Made by a program: the position numbers and the translations under genes. From Desulfallas thermosapovorans DSM 6562 (lineage in GTDB: Bacteria; Bacillota; Desulfotomaculia; Desulfotomaculales; Desulfallaceae), in NCBI RefSeq assembly GCF_008124625.1, contig NZ_VNHM01000002.1:62001-126000 (forward strand): 64,000 nt of DNA. The letters run 5' to 3'. Shown here piece after piece: positions 35,997-46,191 of the stretch; position 1 is the stretch's first letter; each line of letters starts with the position of its first letter. Below the pieces are notes generated by a model. The model did not search any database, was not told where the DNA came from, and was given only the letters and a program-made list of their open reading frames with translations.

Positions 35997-38643
35997 CAAA
36001 TGGGTTTATACATTTGAAGAAGGAAGGGCTGATATGAAGGATCTGCTGGGTGGTAAAGGTGCCAACCTGGCGGAAATGACCAGTATAGGATTACCGGTTC
36101 CTCCTGGCATTATAATCACCACCGATGCTTGTAACCAGTTTTATGTAGAGAACAGGCAATTCCCACCCGGCATGGAAGAGCAAGTGCGGGAAAAGATAAA
36201 AACACTGGAGGAGAAAACCGGTAAACGCTTTGGCGATCCGGACAATCCTTTGCTGGTCAGCGTGCGTTCCGGTGCACCCATTTCCATGCCCGGTATGATG
36301 GATACTGTGTTGAACCTGGGTTTAAACGATGAAACAGTCAAGGGACTGGCCAGGGCCGCCGGGGATGACCGGTTTGCCATGGACTGCTACCGCCGCTTTT
36401 TAAATATGTTCGGCGATGTAGTGCTGGGTATTGAGCATGATAAATTTGAACACATCCTGGAAAGGCAAAAGGATTTGACCAATGTCCAATTTGATAATCA
36501 ACTGACTGCCGAACAATGGCAGGTGGTGGTGGAAGAATATAAGAAGCTTATTGAACGGGAAACCGGCAGCCCGTTTCCCCAGGAACCCATGGAACAGCTG
36601 TTTAAGTCCATTTATGCCGTGTTTAATTCATGGAATAACGAGCGGGCCATTGTTTACCGTAAAGTGAATAAAATACCGGACAGCCTGGGCACTGCTGTGA
36701 ACGTCCAGGTGATGGTGTTCGGTAACCTGGGCGATGACTGTGGTACCGGCGTGGCCTTTACCCGCAACCCGTCCACCGGCGTTAATGAATTGTACGGCGA
36801 GTATCTAATTAATGCCCAGGGTGAGGATGTGGTGGCCGGTATCCGTACCCCGCAGCCCATTGCCACTTTGAAGGATACCATGCCCGGTGTATACAAACAA
36901 TTTGCTGAAACCTGCACACTACTGGAAAAACATTACCGCAACATGCAGGATATCGAGTTTACCATTGAACGGGGCAAGTTGTGGATGCTGCAGACCCGTA
37001 ATGGCAAGCGTACCGCCCAAGCCGCCATCAAAATTGCGGTGGATATGGTAAACGAGGGTCTGATTAATAAGGAAGAGGCAATCATGCGAGTGGAACCGGC
37101 CCACCTGGATCACCTGCTGCACCGGCGCATCGACCCCAATGCCAAGCTACAGGTAATTGCCAAAGGTCTTCCGGCTTCCCCCGGTGCCGCCAGCGGCCAG
37201 GTGGTGTTTGATGCCGATGAGGCCGAGAAACTTGGCCTGGACGGGCAAAAGGTGGTTTTGGTGCGCACTGAAACTACACCGGATGATATTCATGGTATTG
37301 TGCAGGCCCAGGGTATCCTTACTTCCCGGGGCGGTATGACCAGCCACGCTGCAGTGGTGGCCCGGGGTATGGGTAAACCCTGTGTGTGCGGCTGTGAAGC
37401 TATTCGTATCGATTATGCCAAAGAAGAGTTTGTAGTTGGCGGGGTAACCGTTAAAAAAGGCGATATCGTTTCCATAGACGGGGCTACAGGTCAGGTCATG
37501 CTGGGCGAGGTGCCCATGATTGATCCCGAGCTCAGCGATGAATTTCAGCAACTGCTTACCTGGGCGGATGAAATCCGGTCTTTGGGCGTGCGGGCCAACG
37601 CCGACACACCTGCAGACGCTGCCAAAGCCAGGGGATTCGGTGCCGAGGGTATCGGTTTGGTTCGCACCGAGCATATGTTTATGGCCCAGGATCGCCTGCC
37701 CATAGTGCAACAGATGATTCTGGCCTCGGATGTCGAGCAGATGAATAATGCCCTTGTTCAATTGCTGCCTATGCAGGAAGAGGATTTCTATGGTATTCTG
37801 AAGGCCATGGAAAGCTTGCCGGTAACCATCCGGTTGCTGGACCCGCCGTTGCATGAGTTTTTACCCAATGCTGAGGACTTGATGGTGGAAATCACCACTT
37901 TGCGGCTGACCGGAGGCAGTGCCGACGAAATCAGGCAAAAGGAAGAACTGCTCAAGAAAGTGCGCGCGCTGTCTGAATTCAACCCCATGCTGGGACACCG
38001 GGGCTGCCGCCTGGGTATCACCTTCCCGGCCGTTTACGCCATGCAGGCCAGGGCTATTTTCCAAGCCGTGGCGCGGCTGGTACGGGAAGGCTATAAGGTA
38101 ATTCCGGAAGTGGAAATACCACTGGTGATTGATGTTAACGAACTTTCCTTCCTGCGCCAGGTGGTTGAGAAGACGGCCACCGATGTAATGAAGGAGACAG
38201 GTGTGCAGTTTGAATACACCGTGGGTACCATGATCGAAGTGCCCCGGGCGGCGCTTTTGGCCGACGAGGTGGCCGGTGCGGCTGATTTCTTCTCCTTTGG
38301 TACCAACGATTTGACCCAAACCGCATTGGGTTTCTCCCGTGATGACGCCGAGGGTAAGTTCCTGCAGCATTATGTGGAGAAGAAAATATTGAAGGATAAT
38401 CCCTTTATGGTGCTGGATCGCAGCGGGGTGGGTAAATTAATGCAAACCGCGGTGCAGCTGGGTCGTAGTGTGAAACCCGATTTGTTGATAGGTATCTGCG
38501 GTGAGCATGGTGGCGAGCCCTCATCCATTGAATTCTGTCATATTACCGGCTTAAACTATGTAAGCTGCTCACCCTTCAGAGTGCCCATTGCCCGGTTGGC
38601 TGCCGCCCAGGCTGCTGTTAAAAATAAAGACCAATCTAAGTAA
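35986..38643 (+). CDS. ppdK: Pyruvate, phosphate dikinase
   Basis: Interconverts pyruvate, ATP and phosphate with PEP, AMP and pyrophosphate. 885 aa. ATP-grasp N-terminal domain (GGKGANLAEMTSIGLPVPPG, SVRSGAPISMPGMMDTVLNL), central phosphohistidine domain with TSRGGMTSHAAVVARG (catalytic His, with the regulatory Thr two residues before it), and a PEP-binding C-terminal TIM barrel (SFGTNDLTQTALGFSRDD, GICGEHGG). ATG 35986 follows AGGGGGGAAAGG and overlaps the end of the regulator gene. Confidence 0.98.
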   Translation: MVVNKWVYTFEEGRADMKDLLGGKGANLAEMTSIGLPVPPGIIITTDACNQFYVENRQFPPGMEEQVREKIKTLEEKTGKRFGDPDNPLLVSVRSGAPISMPGMMDTVLNLGLNDETVKGLARAAGDDRFAMDCYRRFLNMFGDVVLGIEHDKFEHILERQKDLTNVQFDNQLTAEQWQVVVEEYKKLIERETGSPFPQEPMEQLFKSIYAVFNSWNNERAIVYRKVNKIPDSLGTAVNVQVMVFGNLGDDCGTGVAFTRNPSTGVNELYGEYLINAQGEDVVAGIRTPQPIATLKDTMPGVYKQFAETCTLLEKHYRNMQDIEFTIERGKLWMLQTRNGKRTAQAAIKIAVDMVNEGLINKEEAIMRVEPAHLDHLLHRRIDPNAKLQVIAKGLPASPGAASGQVVFDADEAEKLGLDGQKVVLVRTETTPDDIHGIVQAQGILTSRGGMTSHAAVVARGMGKPCVCGCEAIRIDYAKEEFVVGGVTVKKGDIVSIDGATGQVMLGEVPMIDPELSDEFQQLLTWADEIRSLGVRANADTPADAAKARGFGAEGIGLVRTEHMFMAQDRLPIVQQMILASDVEQMNNALVQLLPMQEEDFYGILKAMESLPVTIRLLDPPLHEFLPNAEDLMVEITTLRLTGGSADEIRQKEELLKKVRALSEFNPMLGHRGCRLGITFPAVYAMQARAIFQAVARLVREGYKVIPEVEIPLVIDVNELSFLRQVVEKTATDVMKETGVQFEYTVGTMIEVPRAALLADEVAGAADFFSFGTNDLTQTALGFSRDDAEGKFLQHYVEKKILKDNPFMVLDRSGVGKLMQTAVQLGRSVKPDLLIGICGEHGGEPSSIEFCHITGLNYVSCSPFRVPIARLAAAQAAVKNKDQSK

Positions 38644-38661
38644 GGCTTAAATAAAAATTTT

Positions 38662-38712
38662 AACCAGGGTTCTGTCACCTGATGGGATTATGACGCGGTA
38701 CCCTGGTTTTTT
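38662..38712 (+). terminator. Terminator after ppdK
   Basis: AACCAGGG (38662-38669) and CCCTGGTT (38701-38708) enclose a 31-base loop and are followed by TTTTAT. Closes the ccpN-yqfL-ppdK operon. Confidence 0.8.
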
Positions 38713-38855
38713 ATTTAAGCTTAGCAGAAGGCCGTTGGCCTTTTAAATGGTCAATATTAAATATTTGTTAACTAAGAGGAATATGGGAAAAAATATAGAA
38801 GTACAAAAAATCCAGGGCATCGACACAACCCTTTGTTGGACAGGCAGGTGATACA

Positions 38856-39428
38856 GTGCGGCAGTTGCGACTTTTTTGGGCCGTTAATTTACCGGAGGAT
38901 ATAAAAGCCGGGCTGGCTGCATTGCAGTCCGATTTACGTACCGCCCCGGTTAATGTTAAATGGGTTGAAAAGCATAACCTGCATTTAACCGTGAAATTTT
39001 TGGGTGATGTTGAAGATGCCCGGATTGATGAAATTGTCCGAGTGGTGGATGAAGCCGTGCACGGAACGGGTGGTTTTGAATTGCAGTTGAGCGGGCTTGG
39101 CTTTTTTCCGGGGCCGCGCCGCCCCCGGGTTATCTGGGTAGGCGTGCATGGTGAAGTGCAAAAGTTCCACCGCCTATACCGGCGGGTGGAGGAGTGTATG
39201 ACCGCGCTGGGCTGGGCTGATGGTCAAAATTTTGCGCCCCATTTAACTCTGGGGCGATTACGCTCTCCCCAGGGCAGTGATTTGCTGGTGCGCAGGGCAC
39301 GGGAAATTGGCGATGACCGGGGGAATATCGGCGGGTTGGCGGTATCCAGCATTGATTTAATGAAAAGCCGGCTCACCAGTAGAGGCCCGGTGTATCAATT
39401 ATTGGCTTCGGTACGGTTGACCCCTTGA
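38856..39428 (+). CDS. thpR: RNA 2',3'-cyclic phosphodiesterase ThpR
   Basis: 2H phosphoesterase family (LigT), 190 aa. Both catalytic motifs are present: HLTVKF near residue 43 and HLTLGR near residue 129. LFWAVNLPEDI and FFPGPRRPRVIWVG are typical. GTG 38856 follows GGCAGGTGA. It stands alone after the ppdK terminator. The cellular RNA substrate is not known from sequence. Confidence 0.93.
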   Translation: MRQLRLFWAVNLPEDIKAGLAALQSDLRTAPVNVKWVEKHNLHLTVKFLGDVEDARIDEIVRVVDEAVHGTGGFELQLSGLGFFPGPRRPRVIWVGVHGEVQKFHRLYRRVEECMTALGWADGQNFAPHLTLGRLRSPQGSDLLVRRAREIGDDRGNIGGLAVSSIDLMKSRLTSRGPVYQLLASVRLTP

Positions 39429-39547
39429 TATAAAGCATAAATCATGGTTTTGGGCATAAATTTTATAAATTCGTGCTTAAATCTTAGATGAGATGTTAAG
39501 TAGTTGGGCCAACTTAAACACTGGTTATTGAAGAAAGAGGGAGTTCT

Positions 39548-40162
39548 ATGTATATAGTTGCAATTAATGGAAGTCCCAACGCCAAAGGTAATACAGCACT
39601 GATGCTTCGGGTGGCATTGGAAGAGATAACGGCTGCAGGCGGTGAAGGGCATTTTATGCAGGTATCCGACTTAATGACCAAGTCCAAGGTGCCCTATTGC
39701 GTGGCCTGTTCCAATCCTTGTGAAGGTAATTGCTTCCGTAACACGGCGCTGGAGGAAGCTTATAATTTGCTGCGCCGTTGTGACGGTATCATTATGGGCA
39801 GCCCGGTGTATTTCTGTACTGTTTCAGCACCGCTGAAGGCCTTTTGGGATAAAACACGTTTTTTACGCAAGGACAAGGCGCTGCTTAATGTGGTGGGCGG
39901 TGCGCTGGCGGTGGGTGCCAGCCGTTTTGGCGGGCAGGAAACTACTCTGCGGTCTATGCAGGATATGATGTTTTGTCAGGGTATGACTGTGGTGGGGGAC
40001 GGCTTTATTGATTATGATTCCGGGCACCTGGGTGCCTGTGCCCAGCGTCCGGTCGAAGATGACCGTGATGGGTTAATACGCACCCGTATCCTGGCGCGGC
40101 GGGTGTTGGAGGTGGCCCAGGCTACCGCTGGCCTGCGTGCCCACCGTACCCAGGGGAAATAA
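39548..40162 (+). CDS. Flavodoxin-like NAD(P)H-dependent oxidoreductase (iron-sulfur flavoprotein type)
   Basis: FMN-binding reductase fold, 204 aa. The phosphate-binding loop is NGSPNAKGNTALML at the N terminus and GSPVYFCTVSAPLKAFWDKT is the second FMN loop. Cysteines at YCVACSNPCEGNC may bind a 4Fe-4S cluster, as in archaeal Isf-type flavoproteins. ATG 39548 follows AGAGGGAG. A second gene of the same family lies at 58304. Partner and substrate unknown. Confidence 0.85.
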   Translation: MYIVAINGSPNAKGNTALMLRVALEEITAAGGEGHFMQVSDLMTKSKVPYCVACSNPCEGNCFRNTALEEAYNLLRRCDGIIMGSPVYFCTVSAPLKAFWDKTRFLRKDKALLNVVGGALAVGASRFGGQETTLRSMQDMMFCQGMTVVGDGFIDYDSGHLGACAQRPVEDDRDGLIRTRILARRVLEVAQATAGLRAHRTQGK

Positions 40163-40175
40163 TAGTATTGCCTGT

Positions 40176-40214
40176 TTACCCCCGCTGGTCGCTTGTCAGG
40201 CTTGTCGGGGGTAA
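40176..40214 (+). other. Hairpin in the dgt leader
   Basis: TTACCCCC (40176-40183) and GGGGGTAA (40207-40214) form an 8-bp stem between the flavoprotein gene and dgt. No T tract follows closely; it may be a weak terminator or a leader structure. Confidence 0.35.
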
Positions 40215-40270
40215 CTTATCTTACTTGTGGATTACCCGTTTAAATCTATTTTTCAAGGGGTGGGGTACAG

Positions 40271-41332
40271 GTGGACATTCGCCAGTACACCGAAGCAATG
40301 GAAGAAAAAGTTTTATCTCCCTTTGCAGTGTGCAGCGCACGCTCGGTTGGTCGCCGTCATCCTGAAGAGCCGTGCCGGATCAGAACGGCATTCCAGCGTG
40401 ACCGGGATAGAATTATCCATTCCAAAGCGTTCCGTCGCCTCAAACATAAAACCCAGGTATTTATCATTCCCGAGGGCGATCATTATCGTACCAGACTTAC
40501 CCACACCCTGGAGGTGGCTCAGATAGCCCGCACCGTAGCCCGGGCCCTGCGCCTTAACGAGGATCTCACCGAGGCTATAGCGCTGGGGCATGATCTGGGG
40601 CATACTCCCTTTGGCCATGCGGGAGAAAACGCTCTCAATGAAGTCATGCCGGGTGGATTTAAACATAACCGGCAGAGCCTGCGGGTGGTGGAAGAACTGG
40701 AGGGTGGGACGGGGCTTAACCTTACCTGGGAAGTTTGCGACGGTATTCTGCACCACACCGGGCCGGTGCGCCCGTCCACTCTGGAAGGCCAGGTAGTTAG
40801 CATAGCTGACCGGGTGGCCTACATAAACCATGATATTGACGATGCTATCCGGGGCGGAATCTTAAAAGTACGGGACTTGCCCGCTATTTGTTTGGAAATA
40901 CTGGGCTTTGAGCACCGGACGCGCATTAATACCATGGTCACGGATGTTATTATAAACAGCCGGGATAGGCCGGTTATTGCCATGAGCAGTGAGGTGCAGC
41001 AGGCGACCGACAAATTAAGACAATTTCTCTTTGACCATGTTTATATAGATTCCGAAGCCAAGGGTGAAGAGGACAAGGCACGGCATGTGCTGCAATACCT
41101 TTATACTTACTGGGTTAAGTATTCCCAGTATTTACCTGCAGAACACCGGACCAGGTCCCGCATCGTAGGCGTGGAGCGGGCGGTTTGCGATTATATAGCG
41201 GGCATGACGGACCGTTACGCCATTACCCAGTTTAAACAGTTGTTTATTCCCCGGTCTTTCGCCATTCCCGGGGGCAGTTTCACCAGGCAGGGTGGAACAG
41301 CAGACAAAAAAATGTCGAACCCGGAAGGATAA
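40271..41332 (+). CDS. dgt: dGTPase-like HD phosphohydrolase
   Basis: Deoxyguanosinetriphosphate triphosphohydrolase-like, cytosolic, 353 aa. FQRDRDRIIHSKAFRRLKHKTQVF is the N-terminal signature; HD metal motifs are RLTHTLEVAQIA and GHDLGHTPFGHAGE. GTG 40271 follows AAGGGGTGG. It directly precedes dnaG and sigA, the order seen in many clostridia (dgt-dnaG-sigA). Confidence 0.93.
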   Translation: MDIRQYTEAMEEKVLSPFAVCSARSVGRRHPEEPCRIRTAFQRDRDRIIHSKAFRRLKHKTQVFIIPEGDHYRTRLTHTLEVAQIARTVARALRLNEDLTEAIALGHDLGHTPFGHAGENALNEVMPGGFKHNRQSLRVVEELEGGTGLNLTWEVCDGILHHTGPVRPSTLEGQVVSIADRVAYINHDIDDAIRGGILKVRDLPAICLEILGFEHRTRINTMVTDVIINSRDRPVIAMSSEVQQATDKLRQFLFDHVYIDSEAKGEEDKARHVLQYLYTYWVKYSQYLPAEHRTRSRIVGVERAVCDYIAGMTDRYAITQFKQLFIPRSFAIPGGSFTRQGGTADKKMSNPEG

Positions 41333-41423
41333 TTTATAGTGACAGCGAATAAATGTTAAACGACCAATATGATTTGCGTTTTGGAAAGTTTGCCAAACAG
41401 CGGTCAGTTGGAAGGTGATATCC

Positions 41424-43229
41424 ATGGGCGGGTTTATTCCCGAAGAGATAGTGGAGAATATTCGGCAGCGGGCTGATATCATACAGATAATATCCGAGTA
41501 TGTAACGCTGCAGAAAAAAGGTCGCAACTATGTAGGCCACTGTCCATTTCACCGGGAAAACGATCCGTCATTTACAGTTACGCCCGATAAACAAATATTT
41601 TATTGTTTTGGTTGCAATGCGGGCGGTAATGTTTTTAAATTCATCATGCTGCAGCATAATTTATCCTTTCCCGAGGCGGTTAAAATGTTGGGGGAAAGGG
41701 TGGGTGTGGCGGTCCCCGACGGTTACAGCCCCAGGGTTCGGGAGCGCCTGCGCCGGGAGGAAAAAGCCTGGAAGATAAACGCCCTGGCTGGAGAATTCTT
41801 TCAGTCTATACTGCAGCGGCATCCCGAAGCGGCCGTGGCCAGGGAATATTTGAGGGGCAGGGGTATTTCACCGGACATGATCGGAAACTTCGGCTTGGGT
41901 TATGCGCTTCCGTCATGGGACGCTCTGCTGAAGTTTATGCAGAGTAAGGGTATTAGCATACCCGAGTTGCTGGAGGTTGGTCTGGCGGTTAGCGGTGAAC
42001 GTAAAGTGTATGACCGGTTCAGGGGTCGCTTGATGTTTCCCATCAGTGATGTCCGGGGGCGGGTGGTCGGTTTTGGCGGGCGGGTGCTGGGGGATGGATT
42101 GCCCAAGTATCTGAATACCGCGGAAACGGATTACTTCAGTAAAGGTAAGATACTGTACGGTCTGGATCGCGCCCGGCAGGCCATTCGTGAAGCGGGATAC
42201 GTTATCATCACCGAAGGTTATATGGATACCATAGCCGCTCACCAATTTGGTATGGCCAATACGGTGGCATCACTGGGCACCAGTATGACCAGAGAACACG
42301 GGCGTTTGTTGATGAATTATACCAGGGAAGTAATTATTGCCTACGATGCTGATGCTGCGGGAATGGCGGCGGCAGTACGGGGACTTGATATATTGCAGGA
42401 GTTGGGGTGCCGGGTAAGAGTATTAACTTTGCCCGAAGGCAAGGACCCGGACGAATTTTTACGCACCCGGGGCCTCGACCAGTGGAAACAGCAGGTTGAA
42501 AAGGCCACACCGCTGGTGGAGTTTAAACTCCAAAGGGCCATGGCCAGGTATCAGGGGGGTTCTGTGGCCAAGGATGCCGTGCTGGAGGAGGTTTTACCCG
42601 CTTTGGCAGCTATACCCGGAGAACTGGAAAAGAACGAAGCGATCAGGTTGGTGGCGGCCAAACTGTTTACCGGTTACCATGTTGTGGTGGAAAAACTCCA
42701 AAAATTTACCAATAACAATCGAAAAAATGCAGTAAAACCGGATAAAATTGCTAATAATAAGCATAATATAAGTAATATTAAATTTAACGGTGATTTTGGT
42801 AAAAGGGCCGAGTACGGGTTAATAAGGTTAATCCTGGAAGATGAGAAATTGATTGATACCGTTGCCGGTGTATTGCCGGGCAACTTTTTTCAGGATGATT
42901 TTTGCCGCGAGGTTTATGACAAAATTTTAGACACATATAAACAGCCTGTTTCTTATACATTATCTGTTGTGTTTGATTACATGGAAGAGGAGTATCAACA
43001 AAGGTTGAGTGCTATGTTAATGGAACCGGTTCCCGGCGAAAATACGGAGTTGCTTTTACACGGCTATATTACTGCTATAAAAAAAAGACAACTGCAGGAT
43101 AAGAGCCGGCAATTGCAGGATGCCCTGGCCGTTGCGGAAAAAACCGGGGATCGCGATGAAATGGTACGCCTTTTGCAAGAGATAGGTTCTATTAATCAAA
43201 CCCTGAAGGGAGGGGAAATGTTGCAATGA
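41424..43229 (+). CDS. dnaG: DNA primase DnaG
   Basis: Makes RNA primers at the replication fork. 601 aa. CHC2 zinc finger [11 protein letters not shown]...YCFGCNAGG (about residues 37-65), Toprim core [18 protein letters not shown] and AYDADAAG, then a C-terminal DnaB-binding domain. The linker near residues 430-460 is Asn/Lys-rich and AT-rich in DNA, unlike the rest. ATG 41424 is preferred; GTG 41415 lies inside the ribosome site. Overlaps sigA by four bases. Confidence 0.97.
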   Translation: MGGFIPEEIVENIRQRADIIQIISEYVTLQKKGRNYVGHCPFHRENDPSFTVTPDKQIFYCFGCNAGGNVFKFIMLQHNLSFPEAVKMLGERVGVAVPDGYSPRVRERLRREEKAWKINALAGEFFQSILQRHPEAAVAREYLRGRGISPDMIGNFGLGYALPSWDALLKFMQSKGISIPELLEVGLAVSGERKVYDRFRGRLMFPISDVRGRVVGFGGRVLGDGLPKYLNTAETDYFSKGKILYGLDRARQAIREAGYVIITEGYMDTIAAHQFGMANTVASLGTSMTREHGRLLMNYTREVIIAYDADAAGMAAAVRGLDILQELGCRVRVLTLPEGKDPDEFLRTRGLDQWKQQVEKATPLVEFKLQRAMARYQGGSVAKDAVLEEVLPALAAIPGELEKNEAIRLVAAKLFTGYHVVVEKLQKFTNNNRKNAVKPDKIANNKHNISNIKFNGDFGKRAEYGLIRLILEDEKLIDTVAGVLPGNFFQDDFCREVYDKILDTYKQPVSYTLSVVFDYMEEEYQQRLSAMLMEPVPGENTELLLHGYITAIKKRQLQDKSRQLQDALAVAEKTGDRDEMVRLLQEIGSINQTLKGGEMLQ

Positions 43230-44344
43230 GCAAGGAAGACTCCAATAAAAAACAGGTTTTAAAAAATGTCAAGGAATTAATTGAAAAGGGCAAAAAGCGG
43301 GGAGTCTTGACTTATCACGAGGTCATGGACAGTTTACAGGGTATAGACCTTACTCCCGAGCAAATTGACGATGTATACGAGAAATTGTCCGCCATGGGTA
43401 TCGAAGTGGTGCCTGACGCTCAGGATATCGAGACCATCAACGCTTCCCCCATTGAAGAAGATGATAACGACTCCGGCGACGACGTGGAGGTTGACCTAAC
43501 TGTTCCGGAGGGCGTTGGCATAGATGATCCCGTGCGCATGTACTTAAAGGAAATCGGACGGGTACCCCTTTTGACACCGGAAAAGGAAGTTGAACTGGCC
43601 AAGCGTATGGAACAGGGTGACGAAGAAGCCAAACGCCTGCTGGCCGAGGCAAACCTGCGCCTGGTGGTTAGCATTGCCAAGCGCTATGTAGGCCGGGGCA
43701 TGTTGTTTTTGGACCTTATACAGGAGGGCAACTTAGGTCTCATTAAGGCCGTGGAAAAGTTTGATTTCCGCAAGGGCTTTAAATTCAGTACCTATGCCAC
43801 CTGGTGGATCAGGCAGGCCATTACCAGAGCCATAGCCGATCAGGCCCGGACTATTCGCATTCCGGTGCATATGGTGGAAACCATCAATAAATTAATAAGG
43901 GTGAGCAGGCAACTCCTGCAGGAGTTGGGCCGCGAGCCGCTGCCCGAGGAAATTGCCAAAGAAATGGGTATTTCCGAGGAAAAGGTACGTGAAATACTGA
44001 AGATTGCCCAGGAGCCTGTATCGCTGGAAACTCCCATTGGTGAAGAGGAAGATTCCCACCTGGGTGATTTCATTGAAGATCACGATGCCCGGGCACCGGC
44101 CGAGGAGGCTTCCTTTACTTTGCTCCGGGAACAATTGGATGATGTTCTAACTACACTGACCGACCGGGAGCAGAAGGTGCTGCGCCTGCGCTTCGGGCTG
44201 GATGATGGCCGGGCGCGAACCCTTGAGGAAGTGGGCCAGAAATTCGGTGTCACCCGGGAGAGGATCAGGCAGATTGAGGCCAAGACCCTCAGAAAACTAC
44301 GCCATCCCAGCCGTAGTAAAAAGTTAAAGGATTACTTGGATTAG
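43226..44344 (+). CDS. sigA: RNA polymerase primary sigma factor SigA (RpoD)
   Basis: Housekeeping sigma factor, 372 aa. Region 1.1-like N terminus, region 1.2 [16 protein letters not shown], region 2 with [17 protein letters not shown] and [18 protein letters not shown], and region 4 [23 protein letters not shown] 43226 overlaps the dnaG stop (ATGA), giving tight coupling. Its target sites (TTGACA/TATAAT) are visible across the window. Confidence 0.98.
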   Translation: MSKEDSNKKQVLKNVKELIEKGKKRGVLTYHEVMDSLQGIDLTPEQIDDVYEKLSAMGIEVVPDAQDIETINASPIEEDDNDSGDDVEVDLTVPEGVGIDDPVRMYLKEIGRVPLLTPEKEVELAKRMEQGDEEAKRLLAEANLRLVVSIAKRYVGRGMLFLDLIQEGNLGLIKAVEKFDFRKGFKFSTYATWWIRQAITRAIADQARTIRIPVHMVETINKLIRVSRQLLQELGREPLPEEIAKEMGISEEKVREILKIAQEPVSLETPIGEEEDSHLGDFIEDHDARAPAEEASFTLLREQLDDVLTTLTDREQKVLRLRFGLDDGRARTLEEVGQKFGVTRERIRQIEAKTLRKLRHPSRSKKLKDYLD

Positions 44345-44368
44345 TTAAAATTTACTTGATAAATACTA

Positions 44369-44397
44369 TTGACCGAGGGGTAGGTTTATTGTATAAT
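44369..44397 (+). promoter_or_regulatory. sigma-A promoter of the tRNA cluster
   Basis: TTGACC (44369-44374), 17-base spacer, TATAAT (44392-44397); the first tRNA begins 15 bases downstream. Confidence 0.9.
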
Positions 44398-44411
44398 AAC
44401 TGCTGTAGCGT

Positions 44412-44486
44412 TCCTCGATAGCTCAACGGTAGAGCATCCGGCTGTTAACCGGAGGGTTGCTGGTTCGAATCCAGCTCGGGGAGCCA
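44412..44486 (+). tRNA. tRNA-Asn (GTT)
   Basis: Acceptor TCCTCGA/TCGGGGA, D arm AGCTCAACGGTAGAGC, anticodon GTT in CTGTTAACC, T arm GGTTCGAATCC, encoded CCA. Confidence 0.96.
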
Positions 44487-44494
44487 ATCCCTCC

Positions 44495-44569
44495 GGGCCC
44501 ATAGCTCAACGGTAGAGCATCCGGCTCATAACCGGCTGGTTCTAGGTTCGAATCCTAGTGGGCCCACCA
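44495..44569 (+). tRNA. tRNA with CAT anticodon (Met, or Ile2)
   Basis: Acceptor GGGCCCA/TGGGCCC, anticodon CAT in CTCATAA, T arm GGTTCGAATCC, encoded CCA. The paired first base excludes initiator tRNA. Elongator Met and lysidine-modified Ile2 cannot be told apart safely by eye. Confidence 0.9.
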
Positions 44570-44588
44570 CTAATTCAAGGATCATAAC

Positions 44589-44664
44589 GGCCCCATGGTC
44601 AAGAGGCCTAAGACACCGCCCTTTCACGGCGGTAACCCGGGTTCGAATCCCGGTGGGGTCACCA
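44589..44664 (+). tRNA. tRNA-Glu (TTC)
   Basis: Acceptor GGCCCCA/TGGGGTC, anticodon TTC in CTTTCAC, T arm GGTTCGAATCC, encoded CCA. Confidence 0.96.
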
Positions 44665-44667
44665 CAA

Positions 44668-44743
<76 letters not shown>

Positions 44744-44754
44744 GTAAAAACCGG

Positions 44755-44777
44755 TGCCGGAGGACACATCTCCGGCA
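44755..44777 (+). other. Hairpin between the two tRNA-Val genes
   Basis: TGCCGGAG / CTCCGGCA with a seven-base loop, without a T run. Similar in sequence to the terminator at 44890, so possibly a decayed terminator or processing signal. Confidence 0.5.
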
Positions 44778-44798
44778 TTATAATTGAATAACAAGCGA

Positions 44799-44874
44799 GG
44801 GAGCATAGCTCAGCTGGGAGAGCGCCTGCCTTACAAGCAGGATGTCAGCGGTTCAAGCCCGTTTGCTCCCACCA
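44799..44874 (+). tRNA. tRNA-Val (TAC), second copy
   Basis: Acceptor GGGAGCA/TGCTCCC, anticodon arm identical to the first tRNA-Val, anticodon TAC, encoded CCA; acceptor and T stem differ from the first copy. Confidence 0.93.
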
Positions 44875-44889
44875 GGAAATCAGCAGTAG

Positions 44890-44921
44890 CACCGGAGTCA
44901 ATCTCCGGTGTTATCTCTTTT
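44890..44921 (+). terminator. Terminator of the tRNA cluster
   Basis: CACCGGAG (44890-44897), five-base loop, CTCCGGTG (44903-44910), then TTATCTCTTTTTT. Confidence 0.85.
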
Positions 44922-45060
44922 TTGAGATCTTATTTATCCTTAAAATCATAAATTGACTTTTAATATAACATAAAATGATATATTTTATTATATCTGGAAG
45001 GATATTCATTAATCTGTCAAGAAAATGTTAAATTATTGATAATAAAAGGAGGGGATGATT

Positions 45061-46179
45061 TTGGGTTCCAGGCTTTTCACGGTGGCAAGGATCAAAAACT
45101 GCTTGCTGAAAAACAGGATAACCATGGCGCCTATGTTTACCGGCTACGGCAATGCGGACGGTACCATAAGCCCGGCTATCCTGGAACATTACAAAGAAAT
45201 GGGCGCAAGCGGGGTTGGCCTGGTCGTGGTGGAAAACATGATTGTAGACGGTCAGCGTTCCCGATTTGGAAGGCTTATGGCCATCGACAGCGACGAATCC
45301 ATACCTGAGCTATCACGTTTAGCCGGCGTGATTAAAGAAGGTGGAGCGGCGGCGTTTTGCCAGATCAATCATGGTGGGCGGTTCGCCATGGTGCCGAACC
45401 CAATTGCACCGTCGCCAGTTCCTGCGTTCGGCGGCCCGGCACCTGAGGAAATGAACATAGAAATGATCGAATCAGTGATACAAAAATACGTTGATGCTGC
45501 TATGCGCGCAAAGCAAGCAGGATTTGACGGGGTGGAAATTCACGGGGCTACCGGTTATCTACCGGCGCAGTTTCTTTCCCCGCGAACCAACATGCGTAAC
45601 GACCAGTACGGCGGAAGTCTGGAGAATCGCATGCGTTTCGGACTTCAGCTTGTGCACAGGGTACAGCAGGCACTCGGCTCGGATTACCCGGTGGGTTACA
45701 GGTTTATGGCCGACGAATGGTTGCCCGGCGGTTTGCATTTGGATGAAGCCAAAATATACGCAAAAGAACTGGATAAACTTGGCGTTGCTTATCTTTCCGT
45801 GACCGCCGGTACTTATGAGTCCATGTTCTTACCGGATAAGGTTACCCTATCCATGCAAGAAAACTACATGGCTGATCTGGCCGGCTCCATCAAGGAAGTT
45901 GTCGGAACCACGATAATAGCCGCCGGCCGTATAGCTACCCCGGAGGCTGCGGAACAGATACTGGCGTCCAACCAGGCCGATCTGGTGGGGCTGGCCAGGG
46001 TCCTGTTTGCAGACCCCTCTTGGCCTCAAAAGGCTGCAGAAGGGAAAAACGAGGAGATTAAACGGTGCAGGACCGAATGCGATACATGTATCAAGCTTGT
46101 TATGCAACAGAAACCGGTAATCTGCGCTGCCTGGGACAATGCGCGTAAAAATAAGTTCAAAGAATTATTAATCATTTAG
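45061..46179 (+). CDS. Old Yellow Enzyme family NADH:flavin oxidoreductase
   Basis: FMN-dependent TIM-barrel reductase, 372 aa. NRITMAPMFTGYGNADG, QINHGGRFA, GFDGVEIHGATGYLPAQFLSP and RTNMRNDQYGGSLENRMRF are intact, and AAGRIATPEAAEQIL binds FMN phosphate. The C terminus holds CRTECDTC and a later Cys (KPVIC), a spacing reminiscent of the 4Fe-4S site of dienoyl-CoA-reductase-type members, but the second FAD/NAD domain of those enzymes is absent. TTG 45061 is eight bases after AAAGGAGG; ATG 45055 is closer than usual. Substrate unknown, probably an enone or enoate. Confidence 0.9.
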   Translation: MGSRLFTVARIKNCLLKNRITMAPMFTGYGNADGTISPAILEHYKEMGASGVGLVVVENMIVDGQRSRFGRLMAIDSDESIPELSRLAGVIKEGGAAAFCQINHGGRFAMVPNPIAPSPVPAFGGPAPEEMNIEMIESVIQKYVDAAMRAKQAGFDGVEIHGATGYLPAQFLSPRTNMRNDQYGGSLENRMRFGLQLVHRVQQALGSDYPVGYRFMADEWLPGGLHLDEAKIYAKELDKLGVAYLSVTAGTYESMFLPDKVTLSMQENYMADLAGSIKEVVGTTIIAAGRIATPEAAEQILASNQADLVGLARVLFADPSWPQKAAEGKNEEIKRCRTECDTCIKLVMQQKPVICAAWDNARKNKFKELLII

Positions 46180-46191
46180 GGAGTATATTAT

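Noticed and set aside
41132-41527. 131-aa minus-strand frame across the dgt/dnaG junction
   Set aside because: Shadow of two well-supported genes.
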